Of a stretch of 64,000 nt of DNA, positions 28,994 through 37,616 are shown piece by piece. This DNA comes from Chloroflexota bacterium. Lineage in GTDB: Bacteria > Chloroflexota > Anaerolineae > Aggregatilineales > Phototrophicaceae. The DNA lies in assembly GCA_026707225.1 (NCBI GenBank), contig JAPOXG010000058.1:62001-126000 (forward strand), read 5' to 3'. How positions within the stretch are numbered: position 1 is the first letter of the stretch; each line of letters begins with the position of its first letter. The position numbers and the translations under genes were made by a program. The notes under the pieces are model-generated. The model did not search any database. It was not told the DNA's origin and saw only the letters and a list, made by a program, of their open reading frames with translations.

Positions 28994-29030
28994 CGGGTCT
29001 GCGATAGCCATCGCGGGCCCGTTTTGTTTT
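28994..29030 (+). terminator. Strong Rho-independent terminator
   Basis: A 12-bp stem (28994-29005 with 29010-29021, two G-T pairs, loop AGCC) is followed by TTTTGTTTT. It ends the transcript of the small membrane protein gene. Confidence 0.88.
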
Positions 29031-29077
29031 CCGCGCCAAGCGTTTCGATAGCCGCAGCCCAGACGCAGACCCCGGCA

Positions 29078-30448
29078 TCAGCTAGCCCGCTTCCACACGC
29101 TCTTGACTAAATTGAACAAGATGATCTCATCTCCGGCGCCCTTTGAGCCGCGCGCTTGCACGGTGGCGCGCAGTTGGTGCTTGCCGTCCGGCCCCGACCC
29201 AATGAGTTGATCAATGACCCGGTAATCTGGCGCGGTTTCGCTGCGGCTGTAGCGGTCGTATGCTACCAGTCGTACATTTTCATCAGTTGTATCATACAGG
29301 CTGAGCCATTCATTCTGTCTGCGCGCGATGAATAGTTCGTTTTCAAGCGCCAAGCGCCATTCAATAAAGTCGCGCCAGTCCAAGTCCGCGCCTGCCAGCG
29401 GCTGCGCAAGCGCCGCTTCCATAAGGGACATATCGCTCGTGTCGGACAGTTGCGTCAGCATCCGCGCGACTTTGTCTGCGCCGTAGTTCTCAGCCAAGGA
29501 CCGCATCAAGACGGCGCCGCTGTCCAGGCCGGTAAACTCTTCGCTAAGCCAGGCGATCGCCGCACTATGCAGATAGTAGGCATCATGGGGATATGCCGGT
29601 GTTAGGTCAACGCTGTGGGCGTTGATGAGGCGCTCAGCCAGCATTCTGCTGACGAGCATTTGCAGCCGGCCATCGAAAGGCCTATCGGCGCGCGCAATAT
29701 CGACGTAGGGCGACCGGATTAGCAGGCGCATCGCCGCCTCGTTAGTCCAGGCGACTTCGACCGCCGCTTCGGGATCAATGTCAACCGTCAGCATGGGCAG
29801 ATCCCCACAGTCAAGAATCGCGCAGCCTCTGGCGATCCAATCTTGCAGCGCCGCGCTGACCTGCCGCGCAAGCTCGTGATCGGCAGCGCGATAATTGACG
29901 CGCGCGTCAGGAGATTCAAGCCAGCCGGGCTCGCCCCAAAAGGTATAGTCCGGCGCGATATGCCGCCAGCCATCGCCGCTTCGACGATAAAACCACAGCT
30001 TCGCGTAGGGCCTCTCGTTGATGTCTTCCTGCACCAGCGCGCGGGCGCGCTCCCCGGCAATGTCCACCGCCAATATGCTGCCAGTCAGCTCAATGGCCCC
30101 GCTCGACTTGAGGTCGCTGTAGCGCTGAAACATGAGGCGCTGCTGATTCATCCAGTCGGCATCCTCAGAATCTTGCACATTAAGAAAACCATTCAGATCG
30201 CCGATTCGGAGCGCGGCTACCTCGGCTTTGACTGTGTCTTGCAAAAGCTGAGCGAACTGGGTTTCGACCTCATAAATCCGCTGTCTAACGAATAGCAGGC
30301 TTAGAGCGATCGATGCCAAAAGCAGGCCGATTAGCGCGGCCAGCAGCATCATGTTTCGCCACCGCCGCCGCTTCGCTGTCTTGTCTTCGCTGTCAAACCG
30401 CTCCATCTGCTGCGATTCGACCTTCCATTCGAAACGGATCCGGCTCAT
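29078..30448 (-). CDS. Uncharacterised membrane-anchored protein
   Basis: The 456-residue product has a basic cytoplasmic N-terminus, one transmembrane helix at about 34-54 (LLAALIGLLLASIALSLLFV) and a large outer domain. The outer part includes a SnoaL/NTF2-like looking segment (about 60-170: KAEVAALRIGDLNGFL to KLWFYRRSGDGWRHIAP) and a helical region near 240-360 (HDAYYLHSAAIAWLSEEF, ENYGADKVARMLTQLS). The latter is suggestive of a peptidase-MA-like scaffold, but no HExxH zinc motif is present. It abuts birA with no gap (the birA stop is followed directly by this ATG), so the two are probably co-transcribed. I do not recognise the family and assign no activity. Confidence 0.75.
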   Translation of the reverse strand: MSRIRFEWKVESQQMERFDSEDKTAKRRRWRNMMLLAALIGLLLASIALSLLFVRQRIYEVETQFAQLLQDTVKAEVAALRIGDLNGFLNVQDSEDADWMNQQRLMFQRYSDLKSSGAIELTGSILAVDIAGERARALVQEDINERPYAKLWFYRRSGDGWRHIAPDYTFWGEPGWLESPDARVNYRAADHELARQVSAALQDWIARGCAILDCGDLPMLTVDIDPEAAVEVAWTNEAAMRLLIRSPYVDIARADRPFDGRLQMLVSRMLAERLINAHSVDLTPAYPHDAYYLHSAAIAWLSEEFTGLDSGAVLMRSLAENYGADKVARMLTQLSDTSDMSLMEAALAQPLAGADLDWRDFIEWRLALENELFIARRQNEWLSLYDTTDENVRLVAYDRYSRSETAPDYRVIDQLIGSGPDGKHQLRATVQARGSKGAGDEIILFNLVKSVWKRAS

Positions 30449-31204
30449 TTATCGACTCTCATTTGCCGATTGAACGATGAGATCACCGACGTCGGTTTGA
30501 TGGATATGTCCCTTGTCGTCGCGGATCAGCAGGGCACCTTCCGCATTGGCATCCAGCGCGACGCCTTTAACGCCGTCTACCGTGACCGTTTGACCTAAAG
30601 TATTGAGTCGGGACTTCCAGGTCGAAAACAGCGTAGGCGCTGTGATCCGGCAGTACCAGTGATCAATCCGGCGCAGCAGGGTCGCAATCAATACAGCGCG
30701 GTCCAGGCGCTTCTGGACGACGTCTTCCAGGCTTATGGCCGAATCTTGCAATTCTGTTCCGCTGAAATCCAGGCGCACGTTGACGCCAATGCCAAGGACC
30801 GCGCCGCGCAGCTCTCCCGCTTCCCAGATGGCTTCCGGCAAAACGCCGCTGACCTTCAGCCCGTTGACTTGCACATCATTGGGCCATTTGATGCCGACGG
30901 CTTCGCAGCCAGTTTCGCGGGCGAGATCGTAGACGCCCAAGGCGGCCACCATATTCAATCGCGGCAGGAGGGCGCTCTCGGGTTTCAAGATTAGAGACAG
31001 CGCCAGCGCCACGTTTGGCGGCGTATGCCAATAACGGCCCCTGCGGCCGCGTCCGCGCGTCTGCTCGTTGGCAATGACGGCGGCTCCTTCCGGCGCGCCG
31101 GCCTCCAGCCAGGCCAAGGCCTCATCATTGCTGCTTTCGACCCGCTCAAAGTACTTGAAGGGTCGTGTCAGGTATTTTTCCAGCAGGTCTTGCGACAGTG
31201 TCAC
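30449..31204 (-). CDS. birA: Biotin--[acetyl-CoA-carboxylase] ligase, class I
   Basis: BirA activates biotin to biotinyl-AMP and attaches it to a lysine of carrier proteins such as AccB. The 251-residue protein has the ligase core: ESSNDEA (about 23-29), the adenylate loop TRGRGRRGR (about 49-57), KWPNDV (about 105-110), the GVLPEAIWEAG block and a C-terminal SH3-like domain (about 205-250). It lacks the N-terminal helix-turn-helix of E. coli BirA, so it should not act as a repressor. The start codon is GTG at 31204. It is divergent from the HIT gene and is followed directly by the unknown membrane-anchored protein gene. Confidence 0.93.
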   Translation of the reverse strand: MTLSQDLLEKYLTRPFKYFERVESSNDEALAWLEAGAPEGAAVIANEQTRGRGRRGRYWHTPPNVALALSLILKPESALLPRLNMVAALGVYDLARETGCEAVGIKWPNDVQVNGLKVSGVLPEAIWEAGELRGAVLGIGVNVRLDFSGTELQDSAISLEDVVQKRLDRAVLIATLLRRIDHWYCRITAPTLFSTWKSRLNTLGQTVTVDGVKGVALDANAEGALLIRDDKGHIHQTDVGDLIVQSANESR

Positions 31205-31365
31205 TTCAGCTCCAGTCCGCGTTTGATGCTGCGCATTGTATCAGACTTGGCAACCTGGCTAGAATAGAGTTGTTCGCCGGCGCGATTATCTCCGCGCGCT
31301 CGGGTATCGTGTCATGCCGGCGATTGATGTCGAGCCGTTGCGACTGCCAGCGCAATAGGAGGAAC

Positions 31366-31884
31366 ATGAATCAAATCTGGGCGCCGTGGCGAATGGCATA
31401 CATCAAGGGCAAAGGCAAAGGATTCGACTCATGCATCTTTTGTCAATTTGCTCAACAGCCCGAAGACGACCTAAGGCAGCATGTCATCGCTCGTTCAGCG
31501 CATACCTTCTCGGCGCTCAATCGCTATCCCTATACTTACGGCCACACCATGATCATTCCCTATGCGCATGTCGCTTCGACGGAAGGCCTGAATCCCGACG
31601 TCTTGGCCGACTTGGCGTTGATGACGAATCGCACGATGGGCGCGCTGCGTGAAATTGCGGATCCGCCGGCATTCAACATCGGCGCCAACATTGGCGCGGC
31701 GGCGGGAGCGGGCATCGCGGCGCATTTTCATTTTCATATTGTGCCGCGCTGGGATGGCGACCACAGCTTCATGGAGTGCATCGGCGGAACGCGCACAGTG
31801 CCCGACACTTTGTCAAACATCGCAGAGCAGATGCGCGCCGCCTGGGAACAGCTCTACGGACAAACATCAGACCACGACGCATGA
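31366..31884 (+). CDS. HIT family nucleotide hydrolase/phosphorylase (Ap4A type)
   Basis: HIT proteins hydrolyse or phosphorolyse nucleotide phosphoanhydrides. The 172-residue product has a zinc-type Cys pair near the N-terminus (CIFC, about residues 23-26), the LNRYPYTYGHTMIIPYAHV block, NIGANIGAAAGAGIAAHFHF and the histidine triad HFHFHIVPRW (about 121-130). The long glycine-rich stretch before the triad resembles bacterial Ap4A phosphorylase-like HIT proteins. The ATG at 31366 is preceded by AGGAGG and gives the standard HIT N-terminus (MNQIWAPWRM). It is divergent from birA. The exact substrate is not readable. Confidence 0.9.
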   Translation: MNQIWAPWRMAYIKGKGKGFDSCIFCQFAQQPEDDLRQHVIARSAHTFSALNRYPYTYGHTMIIPYAHVASTEGLNPDVLADLALMTNRTMGALREIADPPAFNIGANIGAAAGAGIAAHFHFHIVPRWDGDHSFMECIGGTRTVPDTLSNIAEQMRAAWEQLYGQTSDHDA

Positions 31885-31939
31885 TCCAACAGCGTTCGTC
31901 CCCACTCCCGCTTAAACCGACCGAGCTGGCGAGGTCTTA

Positions 31940-33095
31940 ATGACGCGCTCGGTATTGCTCACTAACTGGCGCGATCTGGCGGGGCTGCTGCTGGTCGTAT
32001 TGCTCGCCGCCGCCATGCGCTTGCCCTTGCGTTGCTGCCAATGCTGCTCATCGGACTGCGCGCGGCATTTCGGCGAACGCGACCATTCGCCATGCTCCTG
32101 TCGCTTTGGGCATTTCTACCGTGCCTGTTTCTCATTGTCGAATGGACGCCGGTGTATATTCACTATTTCATCCCTTCGATTCCAGCCTTGGCGCTGTTGA
32201 TGGGATTCGGCGTCGAATCTCTGCTGCGGATGGTCGCGCGTTGGCGCCCGCTTCAATACGCGCTTTGGCTCATATTGGTCCTGATCCTGGCGCTCCAAGT
32301 TTTTCAGTGGCGCGCCGCTTTGCGCTTCATCGCCGAGCGGCATCTGCCTTACCCTGGTTTCACGACGCCCTTGGCGAAGCTTATGCCTTTGCGAGACGAG
32401 CTGTCGGCCGCGGAAGATGTCGTGGAATTGGCTGGCGGCATGGCTTGGAATCTGCATCACGAGGTAGCGGTTTGGGATACGCTGCTGTGGGATGCAGTGG
32501 CTTGCGTGCGCGCCATTGTCCCCGATGGCTATGCCGTCTTTCCCCGGCAACTCTTCGCCGCGATCATCGCGCCCGGCGCGCCAGCCGGCTATGCGACCGA
32601 ACTCTATCGGCATGAGAACCCCAAGGCATTCCCAACCAGGCGTGGCGGCGGAGATTAGGTCTTGTATCACTGGCAAGCCGCTCCAAGTTGGTATGGCGCG
32701 AGAATTGTGCTGATAGAGCCCGAACGCTTCGCCAACGGCGTGAATTTAAGCGGCTATGGACTGGCCGAAGATAGCGTGACGCTCGAGTGGCAACTGCCCG
32801 CCCGTCAGGTCGGCGCCGATTATCAATACAGCGCGCAGCTTTATGACGCAGGCGGCGGCCGGGTCGGTCAATTGGACGGCAGGTTCTGGCACGGGCGACA
32901 TTGGTGCGCCGGCGATCGCTTGCTCACCTGGGGACCCATTGAGGCGCAGGCTGGCGCGACCATGTTAAAGGTTGCGCCTATCGCCTGGGAGCTGGAAAGG
33001 ATGCGGGGCAGATCGTAAATCTTGACCTGCTCGATTCACAGGGCAATCCAAAAGGGCAGAGCGTCGATATCACTCTTGGACCTCACGAAGCCTAG
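31940..33095 (+). pseudogene. Decayed GT-C-type glycosyltransferase gene (deletion plus frameshifts)
   Basis: Three frames carry pieces of one protein type in the right order. A GT-C-like N-terminus (MTRSVLLTNWRDLAG to AAAMRL, 31940-32020) breaks off just before the catalytic loop expected after TM1. From about 32020 the frame shifts into C-terminal membrane helices (LLPMLLIGLRAAFRR to VFQWRAALRFIAERH) and a short soluble region ending at 32658. A further shift gives a beta-sandwich segment (PERFANGVNLSGYGL to KVAPIAWELE), and a last shift near 33000 gives the natural end (GQIVNLDLLDSQGNPKGQS to LGPHEA, stop 33093-33095). The tail resembles those of the neighbouring GT-C proteins at 33.1-35.6 kb and 39.5-41.9 kb. 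The central catalytic domain is missing, so this is a dead copy. Confidence 0.72.
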
Positions 33096-35629
33096 GGTTC
33101 GGTTGCGCTCTCGGCTGCTGATTCGGAATCGCCGCCCTCGCGCGTAACTTGCAGGTCTGCGGATTCGCTCACCGCTCCTTCGCCAGTTGGTGCGGCCGTC
33201 GACGTTAGCTCGATCACTTCCGGCGCGATTTCCCAGGGAATCGTAAAGGAATCGAGAACAAGCTCGGTGATTTCGTCCTCTTCTTCAATGTTTATCGCGT
33301 ACTCTAACTTGGGGTAGGTCAGTCCATCGAAAATGTACCAGCCGACTGCGACTTTGTAATCGAGCATATTGTATGCGGGGTCAAAGCGGTGAAAGGTTGT
33401 GAACGACTCGCCCCAGCGCCAATACTTGGTTGGCAGGCGCGGCGTGTTGTCGTCTTGGCTGAGTATATTGCCGTCCGCGTCCAGCAGATGGGCGAATACT
33501 GTGTAATTGTCCTCCGGCGTCGATTCAGCTTTCCAACTGAGCGCGATCTCATTATGTTTCAGGATGGGCTTGAATGATTCGAGGCGAATCGCTTCGTCGA
33601 ATACCGGTTGCGCATCCACCGGAATCTCGCTGTAGCCGGAAGCGGGCTGCTGGGTCCTTGCTGTGACGACCGCGCCAATATCCAATAGCACCGTCTCAAT
33701 TTTCTCGCCTTCGGCATTGGTGGCGGGAATGGATGCCGAGCGCGCCCCGCCTTTCCACTCGACGCGCAAGTCAAAGGGATAGCGCCCGTAGGCTGCTCTG
33801 CTGATCTTGATCAAGTATTCGTCAGGAAAAATCATGCCCGCCTGCCAGCGCGAAGTGCGCAAGCTGCCGGCGCCAGGATAGGTGACATAGCGCCCGATCT
33901 CTTGCCCGCGATCGTCAACCAGAGTGAGATGAATGCTGTTGTCGTCAGATGATTGCCGGAGAACATGCCAGTAGAGCGTCAGCCGCACCGCGTCTTCGGC
34001 GTTGTATCGACGGTCGACGCGTTCGTAGGCGATCAGCGCGACATCGCCATAAGCCGCATATAGCGGCAGTGCCCGGTCCGGCGGCGTCTCCACCGGTTGT
34101 GGCGTATTGTATTGACTGGCGATGACCGTGAACGGTACGAAAACCGCCACAACGGCGAGGAATCTCAGTTGCCAGAGCATGGTGCTGTGCAGCAGTTCTT
34201 TGGGCACGGCGTCGCCAGCGCGGACGAACTCGAGATTCGGCGGCCGTAAAGAGAAGACGATCCACCAGACGATTTCGACGAAGCCGACCGCCAGCAGCGG
34301 ACTAATCACGGCGATTAGCGGGAAGAGCATGCGCCCCTCCGCCGCGCGCGTCAATGTACTTAAATACAAGACGCCCAGCCACAAAAGCAAGAGGGCGCTG
34401 GCGAGCGTCAGCAGATGCGCCAGTTCGTATCGCGCATAGGCGAAATCGCTAATCGCCAGCAACTGCAGCCCGAGAAAAACGCAGCCGATCAGGCTCAGGA
34501 CAGCCATCAAATCCAGCAGCAGATAGAAGATGCTTGCCACCTGAATATTGAGCGCGCCAAACAAGCCCCAGAAGGACATGCGAAACTGCTGATACTCGGC
34601 GAACAAGTCGGCCAAGTTAAACGTTGGATCGCGCGGACCCGCGAGTTCAGCCATGGTGATTATGCCGAAAGGCTCGCCGTAAAGCTGAAAATTGCGGAAA
34701 TACCACCAGCCGGCGATCAGAAGCCAGCCCAGCGCCAAGGCATACAAATAAATCAGCAGACCGCGGCGATCACGCGTCTTGCGCTGTACGAAGAAGGCGA
34801 CGCCCAGCAATACGGGCAGAAGCGCCAAGCCCGTCAGTTTTGTCAAGCTCGATAAGGCAAACAGCGTAGCCAGCGCAAGGATGGCGCGCAGCGAGAAGCC
34901 GTCGCGCATTGTTCGCAGCAGCAGCCAGATCAGAGCGCCGTTGAGCAGCATAGCCAGCGCGTCGTTGTTTACCGAGGCGGTGACGAAGATAAACATGGGA
35001 TTTAAGCCGGTAATCGCCCCGGCGACGAAGGCGACGGTTTGCCGCTGTGGCGCAATCAACTCGCCAATCTTGTAAATGAAAATGATTGTGCCGGCGCCGA
35101 GGGCAATTCCCAGCGCGCGCATAACCAGAACCGCCAAGCCGGCGCCATGGAAGAGAGAAAGCGAATTGTCATGGACGATTAAGTTCTTATTGCCAAAGGC
35201 GCCTGGCTGATAAATGTTGACGTGCGGGTTTAGCCGGCGGTATTCCTCCGAGTCGTCGATGTTTATCGGCGCCGTCACAATCGCCATTAACGCATAATAC
35301 AGCGGCGGCTGGCTGCCATGGCGCCGGTAAATGGTATGCCGCTGATATAAGCTCTGCGTTGGGAGGCGGCCAGTCTCGCGCAGATGCTCTACATATCCAA
35401 AATGCCAAAGTTCTTCGTTGGCCTCAAACACGGGCGTCGCCAGGGCATAAATGAGCCCAAACACCAGATAGAACAGCAGAATCCACTGCAGTAGGCTTAG
35501 GGGGATATCAAGAGCGTTCAGCCAGCGCCAAATCCAAAGCAGAACCGCAGCGACTCGCTCGAGGCCCGCCGTCAGTCGCGTTGCCAGTCGACGCGATTTC
35601 GACTTCAGTTTCGCGATTCTTGCCAGCAT
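33092..35629 (-). CDS. Large polytopic membrane protein, DUF2142/GT-C-like, with C-terminal beta domain
   Basis: The 845-residue protein has an N-terminal basic segment, about 11-12 transmembrane helices (residues 30-520) and a long outer soluble region (about 530-845). The first outer loop has TPVFEANEELWHFGYVEHL (about 65-83) followed by HGSQPPLYYALM, the arrangement of acidic residues, conserved histidine and QPPLYY motif seen in DUF2142/GT-C-like proteins. The soluble part contains two beta-sandwich-like repeats (LTLYWHVLRQSSDDNS and IALSWKAESTPEDNYTVFAHL) related to tails of neighbouring genes. The C-terminal tail is acidic and Ser/Thr/Glu-rich. It lies downstream of the ABC exporter on the same strand after a 165-bp gap and its stop overlaps the end of the convergent pseudogene. 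A glycosyltransferase role is probable; substrate unknown. Confidence 0.68.
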   Translation of the reverse strand: MLARIAKLKSKSRRLATRLTAGLERVAAVLLWIWRWLNALDIPLSLLQWILLFYLVFGLIYALATPVFEANEELWHFGYVEHLRETGRLPTQSLYQRHTIYRRHGSQPPLYYALMAIVTAPINIDDSEEYRRLNPHVNIYQPGAFGNKNLIVHDNSLSLFHGAGLAVLVMRALGIALGAGTIIFIYKIGELIAPQRQTVAFVAGAITGLNPMFIFVTASVNNDALAMLLNGALIWLLLRTMRDGFSLRAILALATLFALSSLTKLTGLALLPVLLGVAFFVQRKTRDRRGLLIYLYALALGWLLIAGWWYFRNFQLYGEPFGIITMAELAGPRDPTFNLADLFAEYQQFRMSFWGLFGALNIQVASIFYLLLDLMAVLSLIGCVFLGLQLLAISDFAYARYELAHLLTLASALLLLWLGVLYLSTLTRAAEGRMLFPLIAVISPLLAVGFVEIVWWIVFSLRPPNLEFVRAGDAVPKELLHSTMLWQLRFLAVVAVFVPFTVIASQYNTPQPVETPPDRALPLYAAYGDVALIAYERVDRRYNAEDAVRLTLYWHVLRQSSDDNSIHLTLVDDRGQEIGRYVTYPGAGSLRTSRWQAGMIFPDEYLIKISRAAYGRYPFDLRVEWKGGARSASIPATNAEGEKIETVLLDIGAVVTARTQQPASGYSEIPVDAQPVFDEAIRLESFKPILKHNEIALSWKAESTPEDNYTVFAHLLDADGNILSQDDNTPRLPTKYWRWGESFTTFHRFDPAYNMLDYKVAVGWYIFDGLTYPKLEYAINIEEEDEITELVLDSFTIPWEIAPEVIELTSTAAPTGEGAVSESADLQVTREGGDSESAAESATEP

Positions 35630-35794
35630 GGTTGCGAGCTGCTTTCTCTGATCATTTGCGCTTTGCGGCTATAGCGCCCATTGAAAGTATAATGCGAAAC
35701 TTGCTGCGTCAAAATGCGTTGAGCTTCTCCAAAGGCGCCGAGCGCGTACGGCCGGCGGTTTCGAAAATTCGTTCGCGAACGCCGCCAGAATCGT

Positions 35795-37615
35795 TCAGTC
35801 CACTGCGGTGGCGAACATGGTTTTCGACCGCTCGATGTAATTCAAGGATTGATGGCGGAAATAGGTATTGTAAAGCTCGGCGTAGTGTCCATCGTCGCGC
35901 ATCAGCGCCTCATGATTGCCTTGTTCAATGATTGCGCCATCGCGCAAAACGATAATGCGGTCGGCGCTGCGCACGGTACTTAGCCGATGGGCAATCAGGA
36001 TCGATGTTGAGCGCGCCAACAACAGATCTATGGCGTCCTGAATCTGAGACTCGGTGAAGGGGTCAATGCTGGCGGTGGCTTCATCGAGGATGAAGATGGA
36101 TGGTTTCTGAACCAGAACGCGCATGAGGCTTACTAATTGACGCTGACCCACACTGAGGCGCGCGCCCCGTTCACCGACCGGCGTATCCAATCCATCAGGC
36201 AGACTGTCCAGCCATTCTCCGTGGCCGATGCTCAGCGAGATTTCATTGATTTCGTCCAGCGACGCCTGTGGATTCCCGTAGCGAATGTTCTCCAGAACCG
36301 TGCCACTGAAAAGAAAGGGCTGCTGCGGCACAATGCCCAGTCGTGAACGGTAGCTCTTCAAGTCGAGCGCGCGAACATCGGCGCCGTCGATGCGAATCGC
36401 CCCGCCTTGGAATTCGTAATAGCGCGTGATCAATTTGGCGATGGTGCTCTTTCCCGCGCCGGTGTGCCCAACAAAGGCGACGTTCTCGCCTGGTCTGATA
36501 TCCAGGCTGAAATTGCGCAGCACCGGCTCACCGCGGTCGTATTCAAAAGTCACGTCGTCGAATTGGATGCGCCCGGCAAGTTCTCCAACGGCGATGCTGT
36601 CCGTCTGCAAGACGGTGTTCTCGGCGTCTATCAGCGCGAAGACCCGTTCAGTCGCGCTCAAGCCCTGCTGAAACTGGCTCCAGAACGAGGCTAAATTCAT
36701 AAAGGGAAACCAGAAACGATCGACGCTTTGGATGTACAGATACCAGGCGCCCGCGCTGAATGCGCCCGCCAGGACGGAATGTGTGCCAGCCCAGACGACG
36801 ATTGACAGGGCGATAGCGGAGAGAATGCCCATGGTGGGAAACACCAGCGAAAGAATGAAGCCGCGGCGCAGATTGATCTTGTAGCTCAGCATATTGACGG
36901 CGGAAAATTCGTTATAGATCATCTCTTCCTGACGGAAATTCTTGGCGACGCGGATGCCCGTGACGCTTTCCTGGATATTGTCGTTGACAATCGCCATCGC
37001 TCGTGAGCCCTGGCGCGTAACGATCCGCGCCAGATAGCGAAAGGCGAGCGCGGCAAACACAACTAAAGGCATGGTAATCAGGAGCACGATGGTCATTTCC
37101 AGGGAATAGCTCAAGAGCGCGGCGAATAGGATAGACACAGAGAGAAACTGCGCGATGACTTCGCTGCCCAAGAGCATTACATCGCCGAATTCTTGCGTAT
37201 CGCTGGTGATGCGGCTGATAACCGCGCCGGACTTGTGTCGGTCGTAAAAGGCCAGGTCACGTTCGATCGCCGCTGCAAAGCAATCTTTGCGCATTCGGGC
37301 GACGATCCGGCCAATGACGACTACGGTGAAGCGGCGCCTGCCGTAGGTGCAGATGTATTCGCTAAGGGCGATCAAGCTCAAAACGAAAAGGATGAAGTTA
37401 AGCGCGCCGCCCGCGCCAACCAGGTCATCCACCGCCGCGCTAATGAATACGGGCCGCAGCGCGCGCGCTAAGCCCACGACCAGGAAACCCAGCATTCCCA
37501 ACACGACGAGTCTCTTGTGCGCCGCGAGGTAATTGCCGATGCGCTTGAACAAATAAGCATCGCCATATTGCCGGTCGTAGGCATCGCTTTGCAAACCGCC
37601 AAAGACCGCCGCCAT
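35795..37615 (-). CDS. ABC exporter half-transporter, catalytic-site subunit (ABCB type)
   Basis: The 606-residue protein has six transmembrane helices (residues about 25-310) and a C-terminal ATPase: Walker A GHTGAGKST (about 385-393), Q-loop IVPQQPFLFSG, signature LSVGQRQ (deviating from LSGGQ), Walker B IFILDEATASID with the catalytic Glu, and the H-loop IAHRLST. The ATG at 37615 follows the stop of the partner gene by one base and has GGGAGGA in front. The deviating signature here pairs with the degenerate Walker B of the partner, the hallmark of heterodimeric exporters such as TM287/288. Exported substrate is unknown; neighbours suggest a lipid or envelope precursor. Confidence 0.88.
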   Translation of the reverse strand: MAAVFGGLQSDAYDRQYGDAYLFKRIGNYLAAHKRLVVLGMLGFLVVGLARALRPVFISAAVDDLVGAGGALNFILFVLSLIALSEYICTYGRRRFTVVVIGRIVARMRKDCFAAAIERDLAFYDRHKSGAVISRITSDTQEFGDVMLLGSEVIAQFLSVSILFAALLSYSLEMTIVLLITMPLVVFAALAFRYLARIVTRQGSRAMAIVNDNIQESVTGIRVAKNFRQEEMIYNEFSAVNMLSYKINLRRGFILSLVFPTMGILSAIALSIVVWAGTHSVLAGAFSAGAWYLYIQSVDRFWFPFMNLASFWSQFQQGLSATERVFALIDAENTVLQTDSIAVGELAGRIQFDDVTFEYDRGEPVLRNFSLDIRPGENVAFVGHTGAGKSTIAKLITRYYEFQGGAIRIDGADVRALDLKSYRSRLGIVPQQPFLFSGTVLENIRYGNPQASLDEINEISLSIGHGEWLDSLPDGLDTPVGERGARLSVGQRQLVSLMRVLVQKPSIFILDEATASIDPFTESQIQDAIDLLLARSTSILIAHRLSTVRSADRIIVLRDGAIIEQGNHEALMRDDGHYAELYNTYFRHQSLNYIERSKTMFATAVD

Positions 37616-37616
37616 C

